DNA of 64,000 nucleotides, taken from Pseudomonas sp. DC1.2. GTDB taxonomy: Bacteria > Pseudomonadota > Gammaproteobacteria > Pseudomonadales > Pseudomonadaceae. The position numbers were made by a program, and so were the translations under genes. Positions 37,485 to 47,455 of the stretch are shown in pieces. A model generated the notes under the pieces. It ran no database searches. It was not told the DNA's origin and saw nothing but the letters and a program-made list of their open reading frames with translations. Positions within the stretch are counted from its first letter, which is position 1, and each line of letters starts with the position of its first letter. Where the stretch lies: NCBI RefSeq assembly GCF_034351645.1, contig NZ_CP133782.1, forward strand, positions 1,431,001 to 1,495,000, given 5' to 3'.

Positions 37485-38675
37485 ATGCATCCAGTACGCA
37501 TTCTTGTCCTAGAAAACCAATCTTTTCAGCGTAGCTCGGTGGTTATAGCCCTAGAGCGACTTGGTCTAACCGGGGTTCTGCAGGCAAGCACCGATAAAGA
37601 TGCCATGGCCCTCATGCGCATGCAGGGGAGCGTAGATATCGCGATCTGCGACGTGTCCCACACCTGCATGGATTACCTGGCTTTTTTGCGCCGCGCGAGC
37701 CAGTTTGGGATGGTGCGGGCCATGGTGCTTTACGGCGACCTCGGCCCCGAATCCTATCGCGCGGTGGAGCAAATGGCTTCGTTGTCAGGTCTGGAGTTAC
37801 TCGGCGCGTTGAGCAAGCCGATACAATTACGACCGTTGCAGAAAACCCTGCGACGCTACAGCAACAGATGTCTGGTTCCACAGCCTGCGACAAAATCGGT
37901 CATCGAGCTGCCGACTGAAGACGACATCCATCGAGGCCTCGCGCTAGGCGAATTTAACGCCTACTTTCAACCAAAGTGCGTATTGGCCAGCGGCGCAATG
38001 GTCGGTGCCGAGGTACTAGCTCGTTGGCAGCACCCGACAAAGGGGCTGCTGCTACCTAAAGATTTTTTGGCGGCAGTACTGGCTTACGACTTGATTGACG
38101 AAGTATTTAAACAGCTACTTGAACAAGGCTTGAGCTTACAGTCGGTGTTGCGCCGTCAGGGGCAGCGTCTTGAACTTGCCTTTAATCTTCATGCGTCGCA
38201 GTTGATGCGCGATGGATTGACCAAGCACATTCATCAACGGCTGGCTTACCACGAGTTATCGGGCTCGGACTTGATGTTCGAAGTGGCCGAAAACGGCCTT
38301 TTGGAAATGCAGCAAGCCACACAGACCGGGCTAATGCGGCTGCGCATGATGGGGTGTGGGTTAGCCATTGATGACTTCGGCGCCGGGTTTTCGTCGATGA
38401 AGCTCTTGTGTTTGCTACCCTTTACCCAAATTAAGCTCGACGCAGAGTTCGTTCAAAGTCTGCAGAAGACGGAAAGTAAGGCGGTCATTGCCAGCACCCA
38501 GGCATTGGCTAAGTCATTGAACATGGAGCTAGTGATACAAGGTATCAGTCAACAGCTCGAACACTTGCAGCTACTGGAAATGGGCTGTTTATTCGGGCAG
38601 GGTTTTTACTACCGTCGCCCCATGAGCGCACATGCGTTGATGTCATGGTTGAAAGTGCTAAACGGACGTGTATGA
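37485..38675 (+). CDS. REC-EAL response regulator (RocR-like), probably catalytically impaired
   Basis: 396 residues. Receiver 1-125 with phosphoacceptor Asp56 (ICDVSHT); EAL domain about 150-395 with E176 in AEVLARW, NLHASQL, IDDFGAGFSS and IKLDAEF. At the position of the catalytic general base (EGIE in active enzymes) it reads VIQGISQQ, so residue 352 is Gln instead of Glu. Length and layout match P. aeruginosa RocR, a c-di-GMP phosphodiesterase that antagonises the RocS1/RocA1 system. Loss of the base suggests it may bind rather than cleave c-di-GMP, or act by titrating phosphate. First gene of the Bvg/Roc-like locus, with palindrome site 1 upstream. Confidence 0.9.
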   Translation: MHPVRILVLENQSFQRSSVVIALERLGLTGVLQASTDKDAMALMRMQGSVDIAICDVSHTCMDYLAFLRRASQFGMVRAMVLYGDLGPESYRAVEQMASLSGLELLGALSKPIQLRPLQKTLRRYSNRCLVPQPATKSVIELPTEDDIHRGLALGEFNAYFQPKCVLASGAMVGAEVLARWQHPTKGLLLPKDFLAAVLAYDLIDEVFKQLLEQGLSLQSVLRRQGQRLELAFNLHASQLMRDGLTKHIHQRLAYHELSGSDLMFEVAENGLLEMQQATQTGLMRLRMMGCGLAIDDFGAGFSSMKLLCLLPFTQIKLDAEFVQSLQKTESKAVIASTQALAKSLNMELVIQGISQQLEHLQLLEMGCLFGQGFYYRRPMSAHALMSWLKVLNGRV

Positions 38676-38879
38676 ATCGGCAAAAACTGCATAGATGAAT
38701 TAGTCTTATTAGCTATTAAACGAGTCACGACTATTTCAACTCTTGCAACCCACTCGTTGGCGGGTTATTTCTGCCTATATTGTTCTTGATGAGCGCCGCT
38801 TCGACGAGACGGGTCATCAGGAATTTGCTTGACGCAATGCCTTCGGTCCCCGCTTTTTTGCTGCTTTTTTGAGGTCAAA

Positions 38880-39506
38880 ATGTACAAAGCCATGATTGTG
38901 GATGATCATCCGGTCATTCGTTCCACAATGAAAATGATCCTCAAAGTTGAAAATTTTGAGGTGGTTGCTGAGGCCGATAACGGTGCGGACGCTGTGCAGC
39001 TTGCTCGTCAGCATGTTCCGGACTTGATCATCCTCGACATCTCCATGCCTAAGCTGGATGGTCTGGAAGCGTTAAGCAGAATCACTGCGCTCAAACTTTC
39101 GATAAAAGTGCTGGTAATGACCTCTCAGTCGCCGGTCTTTTACGCAATGCGTTGCATGAAGGCGGGCGCCGCTGGGTATGTCTCTAAAACAGACGAAATC
39201 ACCGACGTCGTGAAGGCCATCAGTTCAATTATGTCTGGCTATACGTTTTTTCCGAACCTGACGGTCAATTCCGTGCGCCGCGACGATGTGCAGGCCACAG
39301 AGCTTAAGTTGATCGAGAGTTTGTCTGACCGTGAGTTAGCGATACTGCAGCAGCTTGCCTTGGGCTGGAGCAATAAAGAAATTGGCGACGCGATGCTCCT
39401 CAGCAACAAGACCGTCAGTACCTATAAAGCGCGCTTGATAGAAAAGCTGAACATGAAGTCGTTGGTGCATTTATCAGGGTTCGCTAAACGTAACGAATTG
39501 ATCTAA
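38880..39506 (+). CDS. BvgA/RocA1-like NarL-family response regulator
   Basis: 208 residues from the ATG at 38880. Receiver with IVDDHPVIR and phosphoacceptor Asp53 (LIILDISMPKLDG), LuxR-type helix-turn-helix at about 145-205 (LSDRELAILQQLALGWSNKE, then LSNKTVSTYKARL). Length is as in BvgA. Stop codon abuts the kinase ATG with no gap. I infer it binds the five TAGGAAATTTCCTA palindromes of this island, since BvgA binds inverted TTTCCTA-type heptads. Confidence 0.92.
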   Translation: MYKAMIVDDHPVIRSTMKMILKVENFEVVAEADNGADAVQLARQHVPDLIILDISMPKLDGLEALSRITALKLSIKVLVMTSQSPVFYAMRCMKAGAAGYVSKTDEITDVVKAISSIMSGYTFFPNLTVNSVRRDDVQATELKLIESLSDRELAILQQLALGWSNKEIGDAMLLSNKTVSTYKARLIEKLNMKSLVHLSGFAKRNELI

Positions 39507-42500
39507 ATGAGTGCATTTTTTAGGGTCAATTTGGCGCTGGTATTGTTAGCGTGTTACGCAGTTATGGTAACGCCCGTTGCTGCAGCGGCGGATTCTCTCC
39601 GGCTGATTGGTCGATCCAAAATCGAAGAGTCCGGGCCTAAACTGGACGAATCAGACTGGCGTTGGCTGCGTCAAAAAGGCACGTTGCGCCTCGGCTACTC
39701 GCGGCCGGATTATCCACCGTTTGACATCGTTTCTAATGTTACTTCCTCTCTAGAGGGCATCAGCGCCGATTTTGCTGTACTGATGTCTGACCTGCTGCGC
39801 GTTAAAATCGAAGTGCGGCGCTATGACTCCAGGGCGGAAGTGATACAGGCACTGAAGTCCAATGAGGTCGATCTTTTAGGCACTGCAAACGGCTATGAAG
39901 CATCGGACCCCGGATTGGAACTGTCTGTACCCTACGCCGAGGACCAACCCACGTTAGTAACCCGCAGCTCTGAAACCCAGAAACTTGCCCCAGACTTGGC
40001 GGGTAAGCGCGTCTCCATGCTGTACCACTACCTACCGGTTGAAACGGTTCAGGCTTACTATCCGAAAGCTGAAATTAAAGTGTACCCATCCATTATCAGT
40101 GCTGTTGGCGCTGTGGCGTTCGATCAAGCCGACGTTTTCCTTGGCGACTCGATCAGTGCTAATTATCTGATCAACAACGACTTCTTGAACAACGTTCAAT
40201 TGGTTGGATTTTCATTGTTGGAAAGCAATAACTTTTCTTTTGCCGTTGCCCGCACCAACTCAAGATTATTGCGCGTGCTTAACGCTGCCCTGGCTGCTAT
40301 CCCAGCCAATGAACGCATAACTATCATGCGTCGTTGGGGGGCCGGGGCGAGCGGGTTACACGCAAGCGAGCGGCCGCAGTTCACCGCTTTGGAACAAAGC
40401 TGGCTGGACGCACACCCGCGCCTCAAAGTCGTAATCAACGATGACTTTTTACCGCTTACGTTTCTAGACAACAATGGTACGTTTCAAGGTATTAGTGCTG
40501 ATGTTTTGGCGAAAGTCAGCTTGCGCACCGGGCTGAAATTTGATGTGCAGATGGGGACGTCGGTAAGTGACCTTATCAATCAGGTAAAAACCGGAAAAGC
40601 CGACATTATTGCTGCGTTTACCTCAAGTGTTGAGCGCGAGGCCGAAGTGCACTTTACGCGTGCTTACGTGAGCACCCCGCTGGTGCTGGTCAGCCGAACA
40701 GATACCGTCGATGTACCCACGCTGGTAGAGCTGGCAGGCAAAAGCATTGCCATCGTTCGCGGTAATTTTGCCATAGACTATATCAGGACGAACTACCCGA
40801 CCGTTCGCATTGTGGAAGCCGGTAACGCAACCGAGACCATGGAACAAGTAGCTCAAGGTAAGGTCGACGCTGCTGTACTACCGCTAATCAGCGCGCGCTA
40901 CATGATTTCTCATTTATACCGCAATCAACTGCAAGTCACCTCGACCGTTGGTATTTATCCTGCGCGAATGAGCTTTTCGACCAATCGTGGTGCGGTGGAG
41001 CTAAACTCCATCCTGGAAAAAGCTTTGCTCAGCATTCCGCCGGAAGAGATGACGGAAGTGACTAACCGCTGGCGCAATGAAGCGGTGGTTAATGACAGCT
41101 TTTGGCTTAGAAATCGATCGGCGATAATCCCAGGTTTCTTCATCGCGGCTGCGTTATTAATAGTGGCACTGCTGTGGATTGCCAACCTGCGACGATTGAT
41201 CCGCCAGCGTCAGTTAGCCGAGTTGGCGCTCAGCGACCAGAACGAATTCATGCGCGTTTTGCTAGACGGCACGCCGCACCCTATTTACGTGCGTGACCGC
41301 GCGGGGCGCCTGATTAGTTGCAACTCTGCTTACCTCGACATATTTAGAACCCGCCGCGAGGACTTGATCGGCAAAACGATACTTGAGGGCAGGTTGTTGT
41401 CGTCAGCTGACAGTCTCAGCTACCACAACGAATACCTTGAGCTGATGGCGGCCGGTGAATCGCGCTTAATGGATCGCTCGCTGACGCTGGCAGATGGCCG
41501 AGTATTGCTGAACTATCACTGGATGCTGCCCTATCGCGGTACCGACGGCTCGGTCATCGGTTTAATCGCTGGCTGGATCGACATCAGTGATCGTCACCGC
41601 CTGTTAGAGCAACTGCAGGACGCCAAAGGTCTCGCGGAAGACGCCAATAAAGCCAAAACCACATTTCTGGCAACCATGAGTCATGAAATTCGCACGCCAA
41701 TGAACGCGGTCATCGGCATGCTGGAGTTGGCAATGAAAAAAGCCGCTCAAGGTGTGCTGGATCGTTTTGCGATTGAAGTCGCCTCCAATGCGGCTCGCGG
41801 CTTGCTGGACCTGATCGGGGACATTCTGGACATTGCCCGGATTGAATCCGGCCATCTGTCGTTAAACCCTGAACGCGCAAACTTGCGCGAACAGGTGGAA
41901 TCGGTAGCGCGCATATTTGAAGGCTTGGCACGGCAGAAGCGTTTACACCTGTTGCTAAACCTGGATTTTGAAGCCAATCGCGATGTACTGATTGACCCGC
42001 TGCGCTTTAAACAGATTCTTTCTAACCTGTTAAGTAACTCCATCAAGTTCACCACTGAAGGCGAAGTGCGGCTTACCCTGCAAGTACTGTCGGGCAGCGA
42101 GCCAAACAACAGAAACATTCGTCTGATTGTTGAAGACACCGGCATGGGGATTTCTGTTGAAGATCAGCAGCGCCTGTTCAGTCCATTCGTTCAAGGCAGC
42201 AACAACAACCAGTCTGCTCGTGGCGGCTCCGGTCTGGGGCTGGTCATCAGCCGCACCCTGTGTGAAATGATGGGCGGTGAATTACGCCTGACAAGTGCGC
42301 TGGGTAAAGGGACGCGAATCGAAGTGTTGTTCAACCTGAAGACTCTGGAACCGCTGGTGCAATCCCAAGCGGCCATCTTGGAGTTGGCGCCCCAAACACA
42401 GATTCTCACTGTATTGGTGGTTGATGACTACCCAGCTAACCGTCTGTTGCTCTCCCAGCAATTGGGCTATCTCGGCCATAAAGTCCACGACGCCCAAGAC

Positions 42501-43160
42501 GGCGCCCATGGTCTTCGAGCCTGGCGCAATAATCATTTTGATGTCGTTATTACCGACTGCAACATGCCGATCATGAATGGCTATGATTTGACCCGGGCTA
42601 TTCGCGCAGAAGAGTTGGCGAGGGGAGGGCCGCCCTGTGTGATCTTCGGATTCACTGCGAACGCGCAGCCTGATGAAAAGGGCCGTTGCCTGGATGCTGG
42701 CATGGATGACTGTCTGTTTAAACCAATCAGTCTTGAAAGCTTGAGCCTGCGCCTCAGCTCAGTGCGACCCAATAAGCAGCTTACGATGATAGGCGATGCG
42801 TTTCCCTCGGTGGCCGGTGTCATCGACCTGACCAGTATCGAGCAACTCACCCGGGGCGACGCTAGCGCTATGAATGCATTGCTACGCGACCTGGCGGACA
42901 GTAATGATCAGGACTTGATCAGGCTGGCAGAAGTATCAGAGGCTCAAGACTGCCAAGGGCTGGATGATCTTGCGCACAGGGTCAAGGGAGGCGCGCGCAT
43001 CATTAAAGCGTGGGCGTTGATTGAAGCATGTGAGCAACTGGAAGTTATTTGCCGTGAATCCGATACCGATTATCAAGCGTTGACGCTTGCCATAGAGGAA
43101 CTGGATCACCAGATGCAGGAACTGGCAGCTACCCTGAAACAACACTGTTTTGAGGCGTAA
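39507..43160 (+). CDS. BvgS/RocS1-like unorthodox hybrid sensor kinase
   Basis: 1217 residues. Signal peptide (about 1-27), two tandem periplasmic solute-binding (SBP_bac_3, Venus flytrap) domains about 50-280 and 290-525, membrane helix near 540-560 (IIPGFFIAAALLIVALLWIA), PAS about 575-700, HisKA with His726 (ATMSHEIRTPMNAVIG), HATPase (GGSGLGLVISRTL), receiver with Asp1017 (VITDCNMPIMNG), and HPt with His1157 (LAHRVKGGARI). All four phosphorelay residues are present. This architecture is that of BvgS and RocS1, which control adhesins and fimbriae. Confidence 0.94.
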   Translation: MSAFFRVNLALVLLACYAVMVTPVAAAADSLRLIGRSKIEESGPKLDESDWRWLRQKGTLRLGYSRPDYPPFDIVSNVTSSLEGISADFAVLMSDLLRVKIEVRRYDSRAEVIQALKSNEVDLLGTANGYEASDPGLELSVPYAEDQPTLVTRSSETQKLAPDLAGKRVSMLYHYLPVETVQAYYPKAEIKVYPSIISAVGAVAFDQADVFLGDSISANYLINNDFLNNVQLVGFSLLESNNFSFAVARTNSRLLRVLNAALAAIPANERITIMRRWGAGASGLHASERPQFTALEQSWLDAHPRLKVVINDDFLPLTFLDNNGTFQGISADVLAKVSLRTGLKFDVQMGTSVSDLINQVKTGKADIIAAFTSSVEREAEVHFTRAYVSTPLVLVSRTDTVDVPTLVELAGKSIAIVRGNFAIDYIRTNYPTVRIVEAGNATETMEQVAQGKVDAAVLPLISARYMISHLYRNQLQVTSTVGIYPARMSFSTNRGAVELNSILEKALLSIPPEEMTEVTNRWRNEAVVNDSFWLRNRSAIIPGFFIAAALLIVALLWIANLRRLIRQRQLAELALSDQNEFMRVLLDGTPHPIYVRDRAGRLISCNSAYLDIFRTRREDLIGKTILEGRLLSSADSLSYHNEYLELMAAGESRLMDRSLTLADGRVLLNYHWMLPYRGTDGSVIGLIAGWIDISDRHRLLEQLQDAKGLAEDANKAKTTFLATMSHEIRTPMNAVIGMLELAMKKAAQGVLDRFAIEVASNAARGLLDLIGDILDIARIESGHLSLNPERANLREQVESVARIFEGLARQKRLHLLLNLDFEANRDVLIDPLRFKQILSNLLSNSIKFTTEGEVRLTLQVLSGSEPNNRNIRLIVEDTGMGISVEDQQRLFSPFVQGSNNNQSARGGSGLGLVISRTLCEMMGGELRLTSALGKGTRIEVLFNLKTLEPLVQSQAAILELAPQTQILTVLVVDDYPANRLLLSQQLGYLGHKVHDAQDGAHGLRAWRNNHFDVVITDCNMPIMNGYDLTRAIRAEELARGGPPCVIFGFTANAQPDEKGRCLDAGMDDCLFKPISLESLSLRLSSVRPNKQLTMIGDAFPSVAGVIDLTSIEQLTRGDASAMNALLRDLADSNDQDLIRLAEVSEAQDCQGLDDLAHRVKGGARIIKAWALIEACEQLEVICRESDTDYQALTLAIEELDHQMQELAATLKQHCFEA

Positions 43161-43312
43161 TCATCACTAATAACAAACGGGGTCAACCTGAACACACCCT
43201 CTGTCTGTGTGTTTTCCGAACAGGTTCTGTGCTGATAGGTGCGTTGTAGTAACGGGGTGCGAATTCTAGAATTAGCCCCTGTTATCTACTAATCCACACA
43301 GGACTTCCACCG

Positions 43313-44056
43313 ATGAGTATGTCTACTGTTTCACTATCCGCCGCACCTCGATTCACGCTGTCGTCGTTGTTTAAATCCACCGTGATCGGCTTAGGCTTGG
43401 TGGTCGCTGGAAATCAATTGGCGTCAGCTGCCGAAACAACCGTCAACCAGCATCCAACGATCCGCGCCATGTCTGGTGCGGAGCCAATGGACAAAATCAA
43501 CCCGAAAACTACCGCGTTACTGGTTATTGATTTTCAGAACGAATATTTTACCGGTCGTATGCCTATTCCCGACGGTATGGCTGCACTGAAAAACGCCCAA
43601 CGCCTTATTGATTTCGCCGACAAGAACCACATCCAGGTGGTTCATGTTCAGCACATTGCTCCAGACGGCGCTGCGGTATTTGCCCTTGACGGCAAGACCG
43701 TAGGATTCCACCCGCTGATGAAGCCACGCCTGCAGGAAAAGTTGGTGCAAAAGACTACCGTCAGCGTGTTTGCCAGCACCGACCTGAACGCGCAGTTGAA
43801 GAAAGCTAACATTGACACGCTTATTATTAGCGGCCTGATGACCCATGCCTGTATCGCGGGCGCTGCACGTGATGCGGTGCCGTTGGGTTATAACGTCGTG
43901 GTAGCATCCGATGCGACCGCCACCCGTGCAATTAAGCGCGCCGATGGCCACACCGTGTCCAAGGATGAGCTGCAAAATTCTACACTCGCTGAAATCGAAG
44001 ACACCTTTGGCTCAGTGCTGACGACCTCGCAGATCATCGCCTTGCCGATTGATTAA
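43313..44056 (+). CDS. exported isochorismatase-fold cysteine hydrolase
   Basis: 247 residues. N-terminal signal-like region with hydrophobic core VIGLGLVVAGNQLASAA, cleavage near residue 40. Isochorismatase fold with catalytic triad Asp73 (LLVIDFQNEY), Lys147 (VQKTTVSVF) and Cys180 (MTHACIAGAARDA). Substrate unknown; most family members are cytoplasmic, so export is unusual. Sits between the kinase and the pilin array, followed after 40 bp by a LysR regulator that probably controls it. Confidence 0.85.
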   Translation: MSMSTVSLSAAPRFTLSSLFKSTVIGLGLVVAGNQLASAAETTVNQHPTIRAMSGAEPMDKINPKTTALLVIDFQNEYFTGRMPIPDGMAALKNAQRLIDFADKNHIQVVHVQHIAPDGAAVFALDGKTVGFHPLMKPRLQEKLVQKTTVSVFASTDLNAQLKKANIDTLIISGLMTHACIAGAARDAVPLGYNVVVASDATATRAIKRADGHTVSKDELQNSTLAEIEDTFGSVLTTSQIIALPID

Positions 44057-44096
44057 TCTATTTAACGCTTACGCCTGACTATGGATCGCCTGTTTC

Positions 44097-44990
44097 ATGA
44101 ACCAGCTAGCTGCCATGCGCGCCTTTCGGTGCATCGTTGAGGCGAAGGGCTTCTCTGCCGCAGCAGAGCGCCTGGATACCACTCACTCGACAATTTCACG
44201 GCAGTTGCAGCAGTTGGAGATTGAACTGGGCGTTCAATTGATCAATCGCAATACCCGGCGTTTTAGCCTGACGACTCCCGGCGAGCAATACTACGCAGCG
44301 TGTGTCGATATCCTTGAGCGGGTGCAGGCAGCGTCTCAAGCCATTGCTCAAGGGCATCAACGGCCAGAAGGATTGCTGCGGGTCGGCGTGCCCTTAGTCG
44401 TGGGGACTATTGATTTGCCCCATTGGCTACCAGCCTTCCAAAAGCGTTATCCCGATATAGAACTTGAACTGTGTTGCGATGACCAGTTTGTGGATGTGGT
44501 GGCTGAAGGTTTTGATGTGGCGATCCGTATTGCCAGTGCTTTGAGCGATACCACGCTAATTGCGCGCACGTTAACTGTCTCAAAACTGATGCTGGTCGCA
44601 GCCCCCGGTTATGTCCGCACACACGGGCTGCCACGATCGGCTGAAGAACTCAAACAGCATCGATTGCTGACCTTTGTGGGTGCAACCTCGGACTGGGAAT
44701 TAAGCTCAACCCGAGGCGCCACGGTGACGGTAGCCCCAACAGGCCAATTCAAGACCAACACCATCATCGCACTGCACGCCGCTACAGTATCTGGCGCAGG
44801 CATCGCCTGTTTCACCCAGGCCACCGTGCGCAACGACCTTGCGACCGGGCTGCTTGTCTCTATCCTCCCCAACTACAGCTTGGGCGAGCGACATTACTAC
44901 GCGGTATACCCCCAGTCTAAATATCAAGCGCCCAAAGTCCGGGCTTTTGTCGATTTCCTTGCTGATTACTACCAAACATCTAAGAACTGA
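44097..44990 (+). CDS. LysR-family transcriptional regulator
   Basis: 297 residues. Winged helix at the N-terminus (MRAFRCIVEAKGFSAAAERL, STISRQLQQLEIELG), effector domain from about 90 (GLLRVGVPLVVGTIDLPHWL). Same strand and close behind the isochorismatase-fold gene, an arrangement less common than divergent placement. Target likely the adjacent hydrolase gene; inference. Confidence 0.9.
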   Translation: MNQLAAMRAFRCIVEAKGFSAAAERLDTTHSTISRQLQQLEIELGVQLINRNTRRFSLTTPGEQYYAACVDILERVQAASQAIAQGHQRPEGLLRVGVPLVVGTIDLPHWLPAFQKRYPDIELELCCDDQFVDVVAEGFDVAIRIASALSDTTLIARTLTVSKLMLVAAPGYVRTHGLPRSAEELKQHRLLTFVGATSDWELSSTRGATVTVAPTGQFKTNTIIALHAATVSGAGIACFTQATVRNDLATGLLVSILPNYSLGERHYYAVYPQSKYQAPKVRAFVDFLADYYQTSKN

Positions 44991-45001
44991 CGGTCTCTCG
45001 C

Positions 45002-45066
45002 TAGGAAATTTCCTACAAAACCGTGGGCGTTTTCGTGTAGTCCGTATCCCCCAGCTTGTTTAATCT
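45002..45066 (+). promoter_or_regulatory. BvgA-type palindrome, site 2, upstream of the pilin array
   Basis: Perfect palindrome TAGGAAATTTCCTA at 45002-45015, followed by CAAAA; TAATCT begins 45 bp later (45061-45066), overlapping an alternative TTTAAT at 45059. First pilin ATG is at 45159. Confidence 0.75.
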
Positions 45067-45158
45067 GTGCTCAAGGTTAAAGAGCAACAAGACAGCGTTC
45101 GGTGCTTGTCTTAGCTCGACTAAATCTTCCTTGAACTCTTATCCAACAGGTATCTACC

Positions 45159-45806
45159 ATGCGTTTCCAAACTAAAGCTCTTTTCGCCGCCTTGATGCTT
45201 GCCAGCGCAAGCTCTGCATTTGCTGCCAGCACTGCTGATCTAAAGGTGATCGGTACTGTTATTCCGGGTGCGTGTACTCCAGTGTTCGCGGGCGGTGGTG
45301 TGGTTGACTATGGCAAAATCTCATCAAGTGATTTATCTGCCACCGCCACTTCAAAGCTGCAGTCGCGTCAAATTGCTTACACCATTACTTGTGATGCACC
45401 TATCGTAGTCGGTACTTCTTGGGTCGATAACCGTTTGAGTTCATCTTCGTTGGTGAGTGAGCAGGTATTTGGTCTAGGTACTCAGGGTGTCAATAAGATT
45501 GGTTATTACACTCTCAGAAACGTACCTGGCCAAACGCTGGCTGATGGTGTCGTTGCGGACAGCATTGTTTCAGACGGTCTCAATGGCGTTTGGATTCCAA
45601 GCGCAACAGACGGTAACGTGATTACCCAAGGCGCTAGGAATCGCGTTTACTCTTTCGCTGCACCAGGCACTTTGATCCCGGCTGCACACACCACTTATTC
45701 AGGTGCTGTGTCTGTTACCGCTAGCATCGCACCGACCAACACGCTTGATTTGGCTACTCCGATCACGCTGGATGGCTTGTCTACCATGGAAGTACGTTAC
45801 CTGTAA
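45159..45806 (+). CDS. DUF1120 fimbrial subunit, copy 1
   Basis: 215 residues. Signal peptide cleaved near SSAFA-AS. Mature DUF1120 subunit with GACTPVFAGGGVVDYGKIS and TITCDAP; the two Cys can form the usual pilin disulfide. C-terminal STMEVRYL resembles the penultimate aromatic pattern recognised by chaperones. First of five tandem paralogues, about 800 bp per unit. About 95% identical by eye to copy 2. Probable major pilin of a chaperone-usher fimbria. Followed by an imperfect hairpin ACCATTGGTTAATTGATGGT. Confidence 0.88.
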   Translation: MRFQTKALFAALMLASASSAFAASTADLKVIGTVIPGACTPVFAGGGVVDYGKISSSDLSATATSKLQSRQIAYTITCDAPIVVGTSWVDNRLSSSSLVSEQVFGLGTQGVNKIGYYTLRNVPGQTLADGVVADSIVSDGLNGVWIPSATDGNVITQGARNRVYSFAAPGTLIPAAHTTYSGAVSVTASIAPTNTLDLATPITLDGLSTMEVRYL

Positions 45807-45962
45807 TAGCTGGCCTAGCGGTACCATTGGTTAATTGATGGTCCATTGTTATTCTCTGCTATTTAATTATCTACTACTTTCTCTCGACAGTTAAGTCCGT
45901 CGCTTTTATACGGTCGGATTATTGGCTGTCGAGATCAAACTTGATTCAATGAGGCTTTTTAT

Positions 45963-46610
45963 ATGCGTTTCCAAACTAAAGCTCTTTTCGCCACCTTGAT
46001 GCTTGCCAGCGCAAGCTCTGCATTTGCTGCCAGCACTGCTGATCTAAAAGTGATCGGTACTGTTATTCCGGGTGCGTGTACTCCAGTGTTCGCGGGCGGT
46101 GGTGTGGTTGACTACGGCAAAATCTCAGCAAGTGATTTGTCTGCGACCGCCACTTCAAATCTGCAGTCGCGTCAAATTGCTTATACCATTACTTGTGATG
46201 CACCTATCGTAGTCGGTACTTCTTGGGTCGATAACCGTTTGAGTTCAGCTTCGTTGGTGAATGAACAGGTATTTGGTCTAGGTACTCAGGGTGTCAATAA
46301 GATTGGGTTTTACACTCTCAGAACCGTACCTGGCCAAACGCTGGCTGATGGTGTCGTTGCGGACAGCATTGTTTCAGACGGTCTGAGTGGCGTTTGGATT
46401 CCAAGCGCAACAGACGCTAACGTGATCACCCAAGGCGCCAGGAATCGCATTTACTCTTTCGCAGCGCCAGGTACCTTGATCCCGGCTGCCCACACCACTT
46501 ATTCAGGTGCTGTGTCTGTTGCCGCTAGCATCGCACCGACCAACACGCTTGATTTGGCTACTCCGATCACGCTGGATGGCTTGTCTACCATGGAAGTACG
46601 CTACCTGTAA
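45963..46610 (+). CDS. DUF1120 fimbrial subunit, copy 2
   Basis: 215 residues, nearly identical to copy 1 including nucleotide level, differing at about ten residues (for instance GYYTLRNV versus GFYTLRTV). Same signal peptide, Cys pair and STMEVRYL end. A recent duplication. Starts 804 bp after copy 1. Confidence 0.88.
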   Translation: MRFQTKALFATLMLASASSAFAASTADLKVIGTVIPGACTPVFAGGGVVDYGKISASDLSATATSNLQSRQIAYTITCDAPIVVGTSWVDNRLSSASLVNEQVFGLGTQGVNKIGFYTLRTVPGQTLADGVVADSIVSDGLSGVWIPSATDANVITQGARNRIYSFAAPGTLIPAAHTTYSGAVSVAASIAPTNTLDLATPITLDGLSTMEVRYL

Positions 46611-46625
46611 TTTGAGCGGCGCGGT

Positions 46626-46646
46626 GCCATCGGCTAAGCCGATGGC
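46626..46646 (+). repeat. hairpin after pilin copy 2
   Basis: Perfect 9-bp arms GCCATCGGC-TAA-GCCGATGGC, no T-run. Candidate for message stabilisation or partial attenuation between pilin genes. Confidence 0.6.
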
Positions 46647-46760
46647 TCGCTAGGCATTCCGGCGTTTAATTCAAAATTCTTCCTCGGCTACTAGGTCAAG
46701 TAGTTACTGCTTTCTGTAACTAAACGGCAAGTTTAAACTTAATGTTCGTGAGGTTTTTAT

Positions 46761-47405
46761 ATGCGTTTCCAAACTAAGGCTGTTTTTGCTGCCTTGATGC
46801 TTGCTAGCGCAAGCTCTGCATTTGCTGCCAGCACCGCTGATCTTAAAGTAATCGGTACGGTTATTCCTGGCGCGTGCACTCCAGTGTTTGCTGGTGGTGG
46901 CGTAGTTGACTACGGAAAAATTTCAGCCAGTGATTTGTCGGCTACAGTTGCTTCACCCTTGCAGGCGCGTCAAATTTCTTACACCATTACCTGCGATGCG
47001 CCGATTGTGATCGGTACCTCGTGGGTAGATAACCGCCTTAGTTCCACAACACCGGTTTCAGAGTCCAAGTTCGGTTTAGGCACTCAAGGAACTGCGAAGA
47101 TAGGTTCGTATACAGTCAGGACCGTACCGGCACAAACTCTGGCCAACGGCGCTGTCGCAGATAGCATCGTATCTGATGATGGTGTCACCTGGCATACCAG
47201 CGCAAGTTACGGTAACGTGATCACCCAAGGCGCTCGTAATCGCGTGTACTCTTTTGCAACGCCTGGTACGTTAATCCCCGCTGCATTCAGCACCTACTCG
47301 GGCGCGCTGTCGATCGTAGCAACTATCGCACCCACCAGCACGCTGAATATGGGAAGTGCTATCACGCTAGACGGCTTGTCCACCATGGAAGTCCGTTACC
47401 TGTAA
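46761..47405 (+). CDS. DUF1120 fimbrial subunit, copy 3
   Basis: 214 residues; N-terminal 80 residues match copies 1-2 closely, while the middle (VSESKFGLGTQGTAKIGSYT, DDGVTWHTSASYG) has diverged. Cys pair and STMEVRYL end kept. Starts 798 bp after copy 2. Confidence 0.88.
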   Translation: MRFQTKAVFAALMLASASSAFAASTADLKVIGTVIPGACTPVFAGGGVVDYGKISASDLSATVASPLQARQISYTITCDAPIVIGTSWVDNRLSSTTPVSESKFGLGTQGTAKIGSYTVRTVPAQTLANGAVADSIVSDDGVTWHTSASYGNVITQGARNRVYSFATPGTLIPAAFSTYSGALSIVATIAPTSTLNMGSAITLDGLSTMEVRYL

Positions 47406-47414
47406 TCAGTGATC

Positions 47415-47455
47415 CGAGCAATGTTAAACGTCAGACGATGTGATCGCATTGCTCG
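47415..47455 (+). repeat. inverted repeat after pilin copy 3
   Basis: Arms CGAGCAATG and CATTGCTCG with a 23-nt loop; no T-run. Different sequence from the hairpin after copy 2 but same position. Confidence 0.5.
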
